Source: an uncultured Microbacteriaceae bacterium (lineage in GTDB: Bacteria > Actinomycetota > Actinomycetes > Actinomycetales > Microbacteriaceae). From it: 64,000 nucleotides of DNA. Below the pieces are notes generated by a model. That model was given only the letters and a program-made list of their open reading frames with translations. It did not search any database and was not told the origin of the DNA. The stretch lies in contig CANKXX010000005.1 of the NCBI GenBank assembly GCA_947487835.1, positions 186,001 through 250,000 on the forward strand, written 5' to 3'. Shown one piece after another: positions 8,804 to 16,433 of the stretch. The stretch's first letter is position 1. Each line of letters starts with the position of its first letter. The translations under genes and the position numbers were made by a program.

Positions 8804-9667
8804 ATGATTCGCGTCGGCATGAGCACCACCTGCGTGTACCCCCAGCCCGTGGAGAACGCGTTCATCATGGCCAGGAACGCGGGCTACGACGGCATCGAGA
8901 TCATGGTGACCAACGATCTCGTCACGCAGGATGCCGGCGCCCTCCGCGCCCTCGCCGAGCGGTACGAACTGCCGATCCTGTCGATCCACGCCCCCGTGCT
9001 GCTGCTCACCCACTTCGTCTGGGGCCGCGACCCGCAGGTGAAGCTCGAGAAGTCCGCCGAGCTCGCCCGCTCCGTCGGGGCGCCGACCGTCGTCGTGCAC
9101 CCGCCGTTCCGCTGGCAGGCCGGCTACGCCGAGAACTTCCTCGCCATCGTGCGCAACACCAGCCTGAGCTACGGCGTGGAGATCGCCGTCGAGAACATGT
9201 TCCCGTGGAAGGTCGCCGGCCGCAGCATGAAGGCGTACGCGCCGGGCTGGGACCCGACCGAGATGGACTGCGACGCCACGACGCTCGACTTCTCGCACAG
9301 CGCGCTCTCCGGCCGCGACTCGCTGCAGATGGCCATCGCCATGGGCGACCGGCTGCGGCACGTGCACCTCTGCGACGGCTCCGGCTCGATGGACGAGGGC
9401 AAGGTCTTCGACGAGCACCTCCTGCCCGGGCGGGGCAGTCAGCCGGTCGCCGAGACGCTGCTCTACCTCGCGGGCGAGGACTGGGACGGCTCGGTCGTCG
9501 CCGAGATCAACACCCGCAAGGCGAAGAGCGAGGACGAGCGCCTCGTGATGCTGCGCCAGGCCCTCGACTATGCCCGAGGCCACACCCGCCTGGAGTCGAA
9601 GCCCAAGGCGGTGACGCCCAGCCGCTCCCGCCGCATCGTCACGGCGCTGCGCCCCGGGAAGCGCTGA
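8804..9667 (+). CDS. Sugar phosphate isomerase/epimerase family (TIM barrel)
   Basis: A 287-residue AP-endonuclease-2-like TIM-barrel protein (xylose-isomerase-like family). Beta-strand ends carry likely metal ligands: ILSIHAP (His), TVVVHPPFRWQ (His), IAVENMFPW (Glu), TTLDFSHSAL (Asp, His), RHVHLCDGSG (His, Asp) and SVVAEINTR (Glu). This pattern is shared by isomerases, epimerases and the newer 3-keto-sugar lyases of this fold, so the substrate cannot be read from sequence. ATG 8804 is chosen because the fold begins MIRVGMSTTCVYP; the frame is open far upstream but without family sequence. It converges on the lacI-type gene and lies next to an ABC sugar importer. Confidence 0.8.
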   Translation: MIRVGMSTTCVYPQPVENAFIMARNAGYDGIEIMVTNDLVTQDAGALRALAERYELPILSIHAPVLLLTHFVWGRDPQVKLEKSAELARSVGAPTVVVHPPFRWQAGYAENFLAIVRNTSLSYGVEIAVENMFPWKVAGRSMKAYAPGWDPTEMDCDATTLDFSHSALSGRDSLQMAIAMGDRLRHVHLCDGSGSMDEGKVFDEHLLPGRGSQPVAETLLYLAGEDWDGSVVAEINTRKAKSEDERLVMLRQALDYARGHTRLESKPKAVTPSRSRRIVTALRPGKR

Positions 9668-9697
9668 CCTCTCCCGCGCCGGTTCCGGCCGCCCGCG

Positions 9698-10711
9698 TCA
9701 GCCGCGCGGCGGGGCCGTAGAGCTGCCCTCGTGGAAGGCGCACATCACGAGGGTGTGATTGCCCCGCTCCTCGCGCCCCTCGAGGCGGTCGACCAGCGCC
9801 TCGACCCCCATCCTGCCGAGCTCGTCGGCCGGCGACACCATCAGGGTGAGCGCGGGATCCGCGATGGCGGCGACCTCGGGTGACGAGCCCACCGACAGGA
9901 TGGACATGTCCCCGGGCACCGAGATGCCGAGGTGCCGCAGGCCGTTCAGCAGCCCGAACGCCGCGTTCTCGTTCAGCACCATGACGGCCGTCGTGTCCGG
10001 CGCGCGCTCGCACAGCTCGTCCGCGGCGAGGCGACCGGCCTGCGGCGTCTCGCCGCACTCGAGCAGCACGGCGTCGAGGCCGCGCCGGTCCATCTCCGCC
10101 CGGTAGGTCGACCGGGTCCGCTCGGTGGGACCGAAGTGCGGCACCGCCGAGTCCCCGTCGCTTGTGAGCAGGGCGATCCGGCGGTGGCCGAGCCCGGTGA
10201 GGTAGTCGAGCGCCGCGACCGTCGTGTTCTCGGAGTCGATGTCGACGAAGGTCAGGCCGCTCGGGTCCCGGGTCCTGCCGATCATGGCGAACGGCGTCTC
10301 CGTTTCCACGAGCCGGTCCACGCGGGGGTCGTCGAGCTGCACCTGCATCAGGAGCACGCCGTCGACGAGCCCGCCCGAGGTGAGCTGGGTCACCTGCTCG
10401 GCGTCGTTGCTCACCGGCCAGAGGACGAGCGTGTAGCCGAGGTCTCCCGCCGTCTTGGCCGCGCTGGTGAAGAACTTGACCGCCGTGCCGCTCAGCCGTT
10501 GCTGCAGGGCGGGATAGAGCAGGGCGATCACCCGGGTGCGCCTGCTGGCGAGAGCCCGCGCCACCATGTTGCGACGGAAGCCCAGCTCCTCCATGGCCTG
10601 CTCGACCCGGGCCCGCGTGGCCGGGGACACAGATTTGCTGTTGTTCACCGTGAAGGAGACGGTGGCAATGGACACGTCCGCGCGCTTCGCCACGTCCCGC
10701 ATGGTCACCAT
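9698..10711 (-). CDS. LacI-family transcriptional regulator
   Basis: Repressor-type regulator of 337 residues. The N-terminal HTH is at residues ~3-25 (TMRDVAKRADVSIATVSFTV), with a hinge near residues 45-60 (RARVEQAMEELGFRRNMVARAL). A periplasmic-binding-like effector domain fills the rest (RTRVIALLYPAL at its start, LGHRRIALLTSDGDS, ALTLMVSPADELGRMGVEAL). The conserved Arg of the recognition helix (ATVSRVLN) is Phe here, which may shift operator preference. It is divergent from the ABC importer, and two AAnCGnTT operator cores lie in the shared 345-bp intergenic region, so it probably controls the importer operon and itself. The effector is likely a sugar from the imported substrate. Confidence 0.93.
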   Translation of the reverse strand: MVTMRDVAKRADVSIATVSFTVNNSKSVSPATRARVEQAMEELGFRRNMVARALASRRTRVIALLYPALQQRLSGTAVKFFTSAAKTAGDLGYTLVLWPVSNDAEQVTQLTSGGLVDGVLLMQVQLDDPRVDRLVETETPFAMIGRTRDPSGLTFVDIDSENTTVAALDYLTGLGHRRIALLTSDGDSAVPHFGPTERTRSTYRAEMDRRGLDAVLLECGETPQAGRLAADELCERAPDTTAVMVLNENAAFGLLNGLRHLGISVPGDMSILSVGSSPEVAAIADPALTLMVSPADELGRMGVEALVDRLEGREERGNHTLVMCAFHEGSSTAPPRG

Positions 10712-10775
10712 GGCGCCTCCATCCGTCGACCGTACCGCGCCGGGCGAGTCGCGACGACTGCGGCAAACTCGGTCA

Positions 10776-10790
10776 GTAAAGCGGTTAACT
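10776..10790. promoter_or_regulatory. LacI-type operator, upstream site
   Basis: The sequence AGTAAAGCGGTTAAC contains the AAnCGnTT core typical of LacI-family operators (AAGCGGTT, 10779-10786). It sits just 5' of a TTGACA hexamer at 10797 and about 65 bp from the divergent lacI-type start. It is well placed to repress one or both promoters. Confidence 0.55.
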
Positions 10791-10796
10791 TTTCTG

Positions 10797-10826
10797 TTGA
10801 CAAGCCTTCGGGGCGGGGAGCAGACT
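10797..10826 (+). promoter_or_regulatory. Candidate promoter of the sugar ABC operon
   Basis: A perfect TTGACA (10797-10802) is followed after 18 bases by a weak CAGACT (10821-10826). The -10 match is poor, so only the -35 element is persuasive. Transcription from here would give a long leader that crosses the second operator-like site. The remainder of the gene-free stretch 10712-11056 shows no ORF or RNA gene that I can support. Confidence 0.35.
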
Positions 10827-10885
10827 CATGCCACAGCACACCGGGAACCCGCCTCTGGCCAGGCGGCACCGGTCTTTCGAGTGCG

Positions 10886-10901
10886 TTCGAAACGCTTAAC
10901 C
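10886..10901. promoter_or_regulatory. LacI-type operator, downstream site
   Basis: GTTCGAAACGCTTAAC contains the AAnCGnTT core as AAACGCTT (10890-10897). It shares the 3' flank TTAAC with the upstream site about 111 bp away. Two such sites in one divergent intergenic region suggest loop-forming repression. Confidence 0.55.
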
Positions 10902-11056
10902 TCGGCGTTTCCAGGACGCGGTCGAGCCGGACCGGCGAGAGCCGCCCGGCGATCCCCGCGGCAGCCGCCGCTCCCCCGGGACCTCCGCGTCGATGTCGAT
11001 CAGCGGAAGTTCCGCAGTACCGATTGTGCACCCACCAGGCAAAGGAGCCGTTGAGC

Positions 11057-12298
11057 ATGAGAACCAAGAGAATCCCCGCCCTGCTGGCCATGGCCGCCAT
11101 CGCCCCGCTCGCCCTCGCGGCGTGCAGCGGGGGCGGGGGCGCCGGAGGAGGCGGGGGCGGAGGAGCCACCGGCGGCGGGGCCGACGAGCTCACCATCCTC
11201 GACTACTACAACAACGAGCCCGACAAGTCGCTCGTGCAGGACGCGCTCGACTCCTGCGCCGAGCAGGTGGGCGTCACGATCAAGCGCGAGACCGTGCCCG
11301 GCAAGGACCTCATCCAGAAGGTGCTGCAGCGCTCGTCGTCCCGCACGCTGCCCGACGTTCTGATGCTCGACAACCCGGACCTGCAGGAGATTGCCGCCAC
11401 CGGCGGCCTCGCGCCGCTCAGCGACTTCGACGTCGACACGTCCGGCTTCGCGGAGGGCATCCTCGAGGCCGCGACCTACGAGGGCGAGGTGTACGGGCTC
11501 GCGCCGACGGTGAACACGCTCGGCCTCTTCTACAATACGACGATGCTCGAGGCCGCCGGCATCACCCCGCCGAAGACCTGGGAGGAGCTGAAGACCGCGG
11601 CCACCGCCCTCACCTCGGGCGACCAGTACGGCATCGCCTTCTCGGCCATCGCCTCGTACGAGGGCAGCTGGCAGTTCCTGCCCTTCATGTGGACGAACGG
11701 CGGCGACGAGACTGCCCTGGACACCCCGCAGGTGCAGGAGGCGCTGCAGCTCTGGGTCGACCTCGTCGACAGCGGCGCGGCCTCCGAGAGCGTCATCAAC
11801 TGGGCGCAGGCCGACGTCAAGGACCAGTTCGTGGCGGGCAAGGCCGCGATGATGATCAACGGCCCCTGGCAGATCCCCAGCCTGAACGAGAACCCGGACG
11901 TGAAGTGGGACGTCGTGCAGGTGCCCGTGCAGGAGGAGGGCCAGACGCCCGTCGCCCCGCTCGGCGGCGAGGTGTGGACCGTGCCGGTGACCGGCGACGA
12001 CGCCAAGCAGGCGAAGGCGGCGGAGTTCGTCGAGTGCATCGCGAGCGACGACAACCAGCTCGCGCTGGCCGAGGCGCGCTTCACGGTGCCGACGAAGACC
12101 GCGCTCGCCGACGAGTACGTCGAGAAGGTGCCCACCATGGCCGCCTTCACCGAGCAGGTCGCCAACGCCCGCTCGCGCACCGGCAAGCTCGGCGAGGAGT
12201 GGCCCGAGGCCGCGACGGAGATCTACACGGCGATCCAGCTGTCCCTGACCGGCCAGGCCACCCCGGCCGAGGCCTTCGAGCAGGCCGCCCAGGGCTGA
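11057..12298 (+). CDS. ABC sugar transporter substrate-binding lipoprotein
   Basis: Extracellular solute-binding protein (family 1, MalE-like), 413 residues. The signal peptide ends in a lipobox (ALAAC, lipidated Cys at about residue 22), followed by a Gly-rich linker and then the bilobal domain starting ELTILDYYNNEP. Typical segments are LPDVLMLDNPDLQEIA, YGLAPTVNTLGLFYNTTML, PPKTWEELKTAATAL and GKAAMMINGPWQIP. ATG 11057 has AAAGGAG 9-10 bases upstream. It is the first gene of the importer operon and is followed by a long stem-loop, the usual device for making binding protein in excess of permeases. The substrate is unknown; the neighbours suggest a disaccharide or glycoside. Confidence 0.93.
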   Translation: MRTKRIPALLAMAAIAPLALAACSGGGGAGGGGGGGATGGGADELTILDYYNNEPDKSLVQDALDSCAEQVGVTIKRETVPGKDLIQKVLQRSSSRTLPDVLMLDNPDLQEIAATGGLAPLSDFDVDTSGFAEGILEAATYEGEVYGLAPTVNTLGLFYNTTMLEAAGITPPKTWEELKTAATALTSGDQYGIAFSAIASYEGSWQFLPFMWTNGGDETALDTPQVQEALQLWVDLVDSGAASESVINWAQADVKDQFVAGKAAMMINGPWQIPSLNENPDVKWDVVQVPVQEEGQTPVAPLGGEVWTVPVTGDDAKQAKAAEFVECIASDDNQLALAEARFTVPTKTALADEYVEKVPTMAAFTEQVANARSRTGKLGEEWPEAATEIYTAIQLSLTGQATPAEAFEQAAQG

Positions 12299-12309
12299 CC
12301 GGCGCTCGC

Positions 12310-12352
12310 GGATCGGCCGTGCGGCCCCGGGAACGGGGCCCACGGCTGATCC
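12310..12352 (+). promoter_or_regulatory. Stem-loop after binding-protein gene (attenuator/mRNA stabiliser)
   Basis: A long imperfect hairpin (GGATC...GATCC at the base, GGCCCCG/CGGGGCC at the top, GGAA loop) lies in the 108-bp gap between the binding-protein gene and the first permease. In importer operons such structures protect the upstream mRNA or terminate part of the transcripts. The function here is inferred from position. Confidence 0.5.
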
Positions 12353-12406
12353 GCAGCACCCCGCCCCCTCCATTCTTCCGACGATGACGACGGAAAGGTC
12401 CGCGAG

Positions 12407-13372
12407 ATGTCAGTAACGACGGTTCCTCCCACCGAGGTGCCCATGTCCCGTCGCCGGGACACCCCTCCCCCGGCACGCCACCGGCGGCGCTTCACGCTCG
12501 AGAACGTCACGCGGATCCTGTTCGTCGTTCCCGCCGGGCTGTTCCTGCTCGCGTTCTTCGGCTACCCCGTGGTCAAGAACGTGACCATGAGCCTGCAGGA
12601 GTACACGACCCGCACGTTCTTCACCGGCGAGGCGCCCTGGGTCGGCCTCGCCAACTACGCGACGGTCGTCGGCAGCCAGCTGTTCTCGCCCGCGCTGATC
12701 AACACGGCCCTGTTCACCATCGGGTCCATCGCGGGGCAGTTCGTGATCGGCCTCGCCCTCGCCGAGTTCTTCCGCCGGAAGTTCCCGCTCAGCGGGTTCC
12801 TCCGGTCCATGCTCCTGCTGCCCTGGCTGCTCCCGCTCATCGTCTCCAGCGCGACCTGGCGCATGATCCTCGACCGGGACAGCGGCATCCTCAACGAGAC
12901 GCTCGGCTCGCTCGGCATCATCTCGTCGCCGATCCCCTGGCTAACCAGCCCCTCGGTCGCGCTGATCGCCGTCGTGCTCGTGAACATCTGGATCGGCATC
13001 CCGTTCAACGTCACGATCCTCTACGGCGGCCTGCAGGACATCCCCGAGGAGCTGTACGAGGCGGGCGCGCTCGACGGTGCGACCGGGTGGAAGGCCTTCT
13101 GGCACATCACCCTGCCGAACCTGCGACCGGTGGTCAGCGTCGTGCTCGTGCTCGGCGTCGTCTACACGATCAAGGTGCTCGACATCATCCTCGGCCTCAC
13201 GAACGGCGGGCCGGCCAACGCGACCCAGACCCTCTCCGTGCGCTCGTACCAGGAGTCCTTCGTGAACTTCGAGTTCGGCGTCGGGGCGGCGTACAGCAAC
13301 ATCCTCATCGTGATCTCGCTGCTGTTCGCGGTCATCTACCTGCGCGCGAACCGCCGCGCCGTCGACGAGTGA
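12407..13372 (+). CDS. ABC sugar transporter permease (MalF type)
   Basis: Inner-membrane permease of 321 residues with about six transmembrane helices, starting after a basic N-tail. The cytoplasmic EAA loop that contacts the ATPase is clear (EAGALDGATGWKAF, then HITLPNLRP) at about residues 222-245. Other family segments are LLLPWLLPLIVSSATWRMIL and ITNGGPANAT-like LGLTNGGPANATQTL. It begins at ATG 12407. The operon carries no ATP-binding subunit, so a shared MsiK/UgpC-type ATPase encoded elsewhere probably energises it, as is common in actinobacteria. Confidence 0.93.
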   Translation: MSVTTVPPTEVPMSRRRDTPPPARHRRRFTLENVTRILFVVPAGLFLLAFFGYPVVKNVTMSLQEYTTRTFFTGEAPWVGLANYATVVGSQLFSPALINTALFTIGSIAGQFVIGLALAEFFRRKFPLSGFLRSMLLLPWLLPLIVSSATWRMILDRDSGILNETLGSLGIISSPIPWLTSPSVALIAVVLVNIWIGIPFNVTILYGGLQDIPEELYEAGALDGATGWKAFWHITLPNLRPVVSVVLVLGVVYTIKVLDIILGLTNGGPANATQTLSVRSYQESFVNFEFGVGAAYSNILIVISLLFAVIYLRANRRAVDE

Positions 13373-13388
13373 GAGCAGGAGAGAAGTC

Positions 13389-14261
13389 ATGACGACAACG
13401 ACCGCGACGGCTCCCGTGGTGGCGGCATCCCGCCGGCACCCGAAGCCCGCCCGGCGCACGACGCACTCGGGCATCTTCACCGTGCTCGGCGTGATCTTCC
13501 TCGCCATCATGCTGTTCCCCGTCTACTGGATGGTGAACGCGTCCCTGCAGCCGTCGGGCAACACGCTGACGGCGGAATTCTTCCCCTGGAACCCGAGCTT
13601 CGCCGGCTACGAGCGGGCGATCGCGGACCAGGGCGCCAACCTCGTCACGAGCCTCGTGATCTCGCTCGGGTCCGTGGTGTTCAGCATCGCGATCGCGGCG
13701 CCGGCCGCGTACGCGCTCGCCCAGTTCCGGTTCCGCTGGATCAACGCCGCGCTGCTCGCCATCCTCATCTCCCAGATGATCCCCGGCATCGTCATCGCGA
13801 ACGCGCTCTACACCGCGTACAACGACCTCGGACTGCTCAACTCGATCCCCGGCCTGATCCTCGCGGACTCCACGCACTGCATCCCGTTCGCGATCCTCAT
13901 CCTGCGGGCGTCGATGATCGGCATCCCGCCGTCCATCGTCGAGGCGGCGCGGGTCGACGGGGCGGGCCTCGTGCGCGCCTTCGTCTCGATCGTCGTGCCG
14001 GTGAGCCGCAACGCCATCATCACGGCGGCGCTGTTCTCGTTCCTGTTCTCCTGGAGCGACTTCCTCTTCGCGCTGACGCTCACCACGACGGAGGGCGTGC
14101 GGCCCGTGACCCTGGGCATCTACCAGTACCTGGGATCACAGGTCGCGAACTGGAGCGCCGTGATGGCGACCGCCGTGCTCTCCTCCATCCCCGCGATCCT
14201 GCTGCTGGTGCTCGCGCAGCGGTTCATCGCGGCAGGCGCCGTCGGCGGCGCCGTCAAGTGA
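13389..14261 (+). CDS. ABC sugar transporter permease (MalG type)
   Basis: Second permease of the importer, 290 residues and six predicted membrane helices. The first follows [20 protein letters not shown]. The EAA loop reads [14 protein letters not shown] followed by [17 protein letters not shown], and the C-terminal region [13 protein letters not shown] is typical of MalG relatives. It starts at ATG 13389 with GAGCAGGAGAG upstream, 16 bp after the first permease. It pairs with that permease to form the translocation pore. Confidence 0.93.
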   Translation: MTTTTATAPVVAASRRHPKPARRTTHSGIFTVLGVIFLAIMLFPVYWMVNASLQPSGNTLTAEFFPWNPSFAGYERAIADQGANLVTSLVISLGSVVFSIAIAAPAAYALAQFRFRWINAALLAILISQMIPGIVIANALYTAYNDLGLLNSIPGLILADSTHCIPFAILILRASMIGIPPSIVEAARVDGAGLVRAFVSIVVPVSRNAIITAALFSFLFSWSDFLFALTLTTTEGVRPVTLGIYQYLGSQVANWSAVMATAVLSSIPAILLLVLAQRFIAAGAVGGAVK

Positions 14262-14301
14262 CCTCCCTGTCCGACTGCCACACCCATCACGAAGGAACGA
14301 T

Positions 14302-15093
14302 ATGACGAATCCCATAACCCCAGACGGCCCCGTTCGCGTGGTCGTCTGGGGCGAGAACCGCCACGAGCAGCTGGAGCCGGAGGTGGCAGCGATCTACCCC
14401 GAGGGCATGCACAACGCGATCCGCCAGGGCATCGAGGAGAACCTCGGCCAGGGCGCCCAGGTGAGCACCGTGACGCTCGACGACCCGGAGCACGGCCTGA
14501 CCGAGGAGGTCCTCGAGAGCACCGACGTGCTCGTCTGGTGGGGCCACGCCGCCCACGGCGAGGTGTCGGACGAGGTGGTCGACCGGGTGCATCGGCACGT
14601 CCTCGCGGGCATGGGCCTGCTCGTGCTGCACTCCGGCCACTGGTCGAAGATCTTCGGCAAGCTCATGGGCACCACGTGCACGCTCCGCTGGCGCTCCGAG
14701 CGGGACCGGGAGATCGTCTGGACGGTCGACCCGACGCACCCCATCGCGCAGGGCGTGCCGCACCCGTTCATCATCCCGGAGCAGGAGATGTACGGGGAGT
14801 TCTTCGACATCCCCGCCCCCGACGAGCTGATCTTCCTCAGCACGTTCTCCGGCGGCGAGGTCTTCCGCAGTGGCTGCACCTTCCGCCGCGGGTTCGGCAA
14901 GATCTTCTTCTTCAGCCCCGGCGACCAGGACTACCCCGTCTACTTCCACACCGACGTGCGCCGGGTCATCGCGAACGGCGTCGCCTGGGCGAAGACGTTC
15001 CGGCCCGAGCGCACCAGCCCCGTGCTGCTGCGCTACGAGACCGAGGACTTCTACAACGGCCAGGGCTACCAGGGAGCGCTGAAGGCCCAGTGA
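14302..15093 (+). CDS. ThuA-like family protein (trehalose utilisation)
   Basis: A 263-residue ThuA-domain protein with the class-I glutamine-amidotransferase-like fold. Visible segments are [13 protein letters not shown] at the start, [58 protein letters not shown] and [14 protein letters not shown]. In rhizobia ThuA acts with the dehydrogenase ThuB in catabolism of trehalose and related disaccharides through 3-keto derivatives. Here it is followed at once by a Gfo/Idh/MocA dehydrogenase (ThuB-like), which supports the same kind of route. Substrate is inferred. It starts at ATG 14302 with GAAGGAACG upstream. Confidence 0.88.
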   Translation: MTNPITPDGPVRVVVWGENRHEQLEPEVAAIYPEGMHNAIRQGIEENLGQGAQVSTVTLDDPEHGLTEEVLESTDVLVWWGHAAHGEVSDEVVDRVHRHVLAGMGLLVLHSGHWSKIFGKLMGTTCTLRWRSERDREIVWTVDPTHPIAQGVPHPFIIPEQEMYGEFFDIPAPDELIFLSTFSGGEVFRSGCTFRRGFGKIFFFSPGDQDYPVYFHTDVRRVIANGVAWAKTFRPERTSPVLLRYETEDFYNGQGYQGALKAQ

Positions 15094-16256
15094 CGAGGTA
15101 CACGCCGCTCCCGGATCCGTCCGCGCCGGTCCGCGTCGTGCTCGTCGGGGCCGGTGGCATGGGGAAGCAGTGGCTGCGCACGCTGTCCGCGTCGCCGGAC
15201 GTCGAGCTCGTCGGGCTCGTCGACCTGAACCTCGACGGCGCCCGCGCGGCGCTCGAGGACGTCGGCCTGACCGGCATCCCGGTCGCGAAGAGCCTCACCG
15301 AGATCGCGGCCGAGACGGGCGCCCAGGCCGTGGTCAATGTCACGATCCCCGCCGCGCACCACCCCGTCAACGTCGAGGCCTTGTTCGCCGGGCTCCCGGT
15401 GCTGTGCGAGAAGCCGGTGGCGCCGACCGTGAGCCAGGCGCTGTCGCTCGTCGCGGCCGCCGAGGCGAGCGGCCGGCTGCTCATGATCAGCCAGTCCCGC
15501 CGCTACTACCGCGCGCTCGCCGCTCTGAAGCGCCAGGTCGCCGAGCTCGGCGACGTGGGCGTCGTGACGACGAACTTCTTCAAGGCGCCGCACTTCGGCG
15601 GCTTCCGCGAGGAGATGGACCATGTGCTCCTCGTCGACATGGCGATCCACGCGTTCGACGCGTCCCGCTACCTGCTCGACGCAGATCCGGTCTCGGTCTA
15701 CTGCGAGGAGTTCAACCCGAGCTGGAGCTGGTACGCCGGGGACGCCGCGGCGACCGCCGTCTTCGAGTTCGCGGGTGGCGCCCGGTACGTCTACACGGGA
15801 AGCTGGTGCAGCGACGGCCAGGAGACATCGTGGAACGGCGACTGGCGCGTGAGCGCCGCGCGGGGCACGGCGACCTGGGACGGCGCGGGCACCCCGCTCG
15901 TCCAGTGGGCGCCCGACGCCGCGGGTGGGACGGGCGCCGGTGCCGGTGCCGCCTCGGGAGCTTCAGCCGAGCCGGGCCCGGTGGACCTCGGACCCGAGGT
16001 GCCCGAGGAGATCGCGGGCTCGCTCGCCGAGTTCGTGTCCGTGCTGCGCAGCGGGGAGGTGCCGTCCGGCGAGGTGCACAGCAACGTTCTGAGCCTCGCC
16101 ATGGTGGAGGCCGCGGTGCGCTCGGCCGAGACGGGCCAGCGGGTGCGGATCGCGGACGTGCTCGAGGAGGCCCATGCGGCGGCGATGCGCGACGAGCGCA
16201 TCGATGCCCTGGCGCCGGTGCTCGCCGGCTGGAGCACCCCGCTCCCGTCCCTCTGA
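15090..16256 (+). CDS. Gfo/Idh/MocA family oxidoreductase
   Basis: NAD(P)-dependent sugar dehydrogenase of 388 residues. The Rossmann motif is at residues ~14-22 ([12 protein letters not shown]); CEKPVAPT (the EKP motif with catalytic Lys) and the C-terminal substrate domain follow, with [14 protein letters not shown] giving the usual Asp/His pair. It starts at GTG 15090, whose GTGA overlaps the ThuA stop by 4 bp. A low-complexity Gly/Ala insert near residues 275-290 ([14 protein letters not shown]) is probably a surface loop. It likely oxidises the sugar at C3 together with the ThuA-like protein; the exact substrate is unknown. It is the last gene of the operon. Confidence 0.9.
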   Translation: MTRYTPLPDPSAPVRVVLVGAGGMGKQWLRTLSASPDVELVGLVDLNLDGARAALEDVGLTGIPVAKSLTEIAAETGAQAVVNVTIPAAHHPVNVEALFAGLPVLCEKPVAPTVSQALSLVAAAEASGRLLMISQSRRYYRALAALKRQVAELGDVGVVTTNFFKAPHFGGFREEMDHVLLVDMAIHAFDASRYLLDADPVSVYCEEFNPSWSWYAGDAAATAVFEFAGGARYVYTGSWCSDGQETSWNGDWRVSAARGTATWDGAGTPLVQWAPDAAGGTGAGAGAASGASAEPGPVDLGPEVPEEIAGSLAEFVSVLRSGEVPSGEVHSNVLSLAMVEAAVRSAETGQRVRIADVLEEAHAAAMRDERIDALAPVLAGWSTPLPSL

Positions 16257-16298
16257 CCCCTGCGCCGGTCTCCCCCCGCTCTCCCCGTTAACCACACA

Positions 16299-16369
16299 CG
16301 CCCCTGCCCAGGCAGCGGCATCCTGCCCAGTTCCACCCTGGGCACGATGCCTCTGCCTGGGCAGGGGCG
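16299..16369. terminator. Very long inverted repeat at the end of the sugar operon
   Basis: Perfect 17-bp arms CGCCCCTGCCCAGGCAG (16299-16315) and CTGCCTGGGCAGGGGCG (16353-16369). Inside them a second near-perfect pair continues the stem (GCATCCTGCCCAG / CTGGGCACGATGC, one mismatch). It sits between convergent genes and should terminate both, but it is far longer than needed. CTGCCCAG-type words recur four times, suggesting an intergenic repeat element. Confidence 0.6.
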
Positions 16370-16378
16370 TTCGGGGTT

Positions 16379-16420
16379 GGGAGCCGGGAGCCGGGAGCCG
16401 GAAGCCGCGAGCCGGAAGCT
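16379..16420. repeat. Short tandem GGGAGCC repeats
   Basis: About six imperfect head-to-tail copies of a 7-9 bp GGGAGCC/GGAAGCC unit between the long inverted repeat and the 3' end of the YhgE/Pip gene. Non-coding low-complexity DNA, possibly variable in length between strains. Confidence 0.6.
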
Positions 16421-16433
16421 GCGCGCCGGCGGG

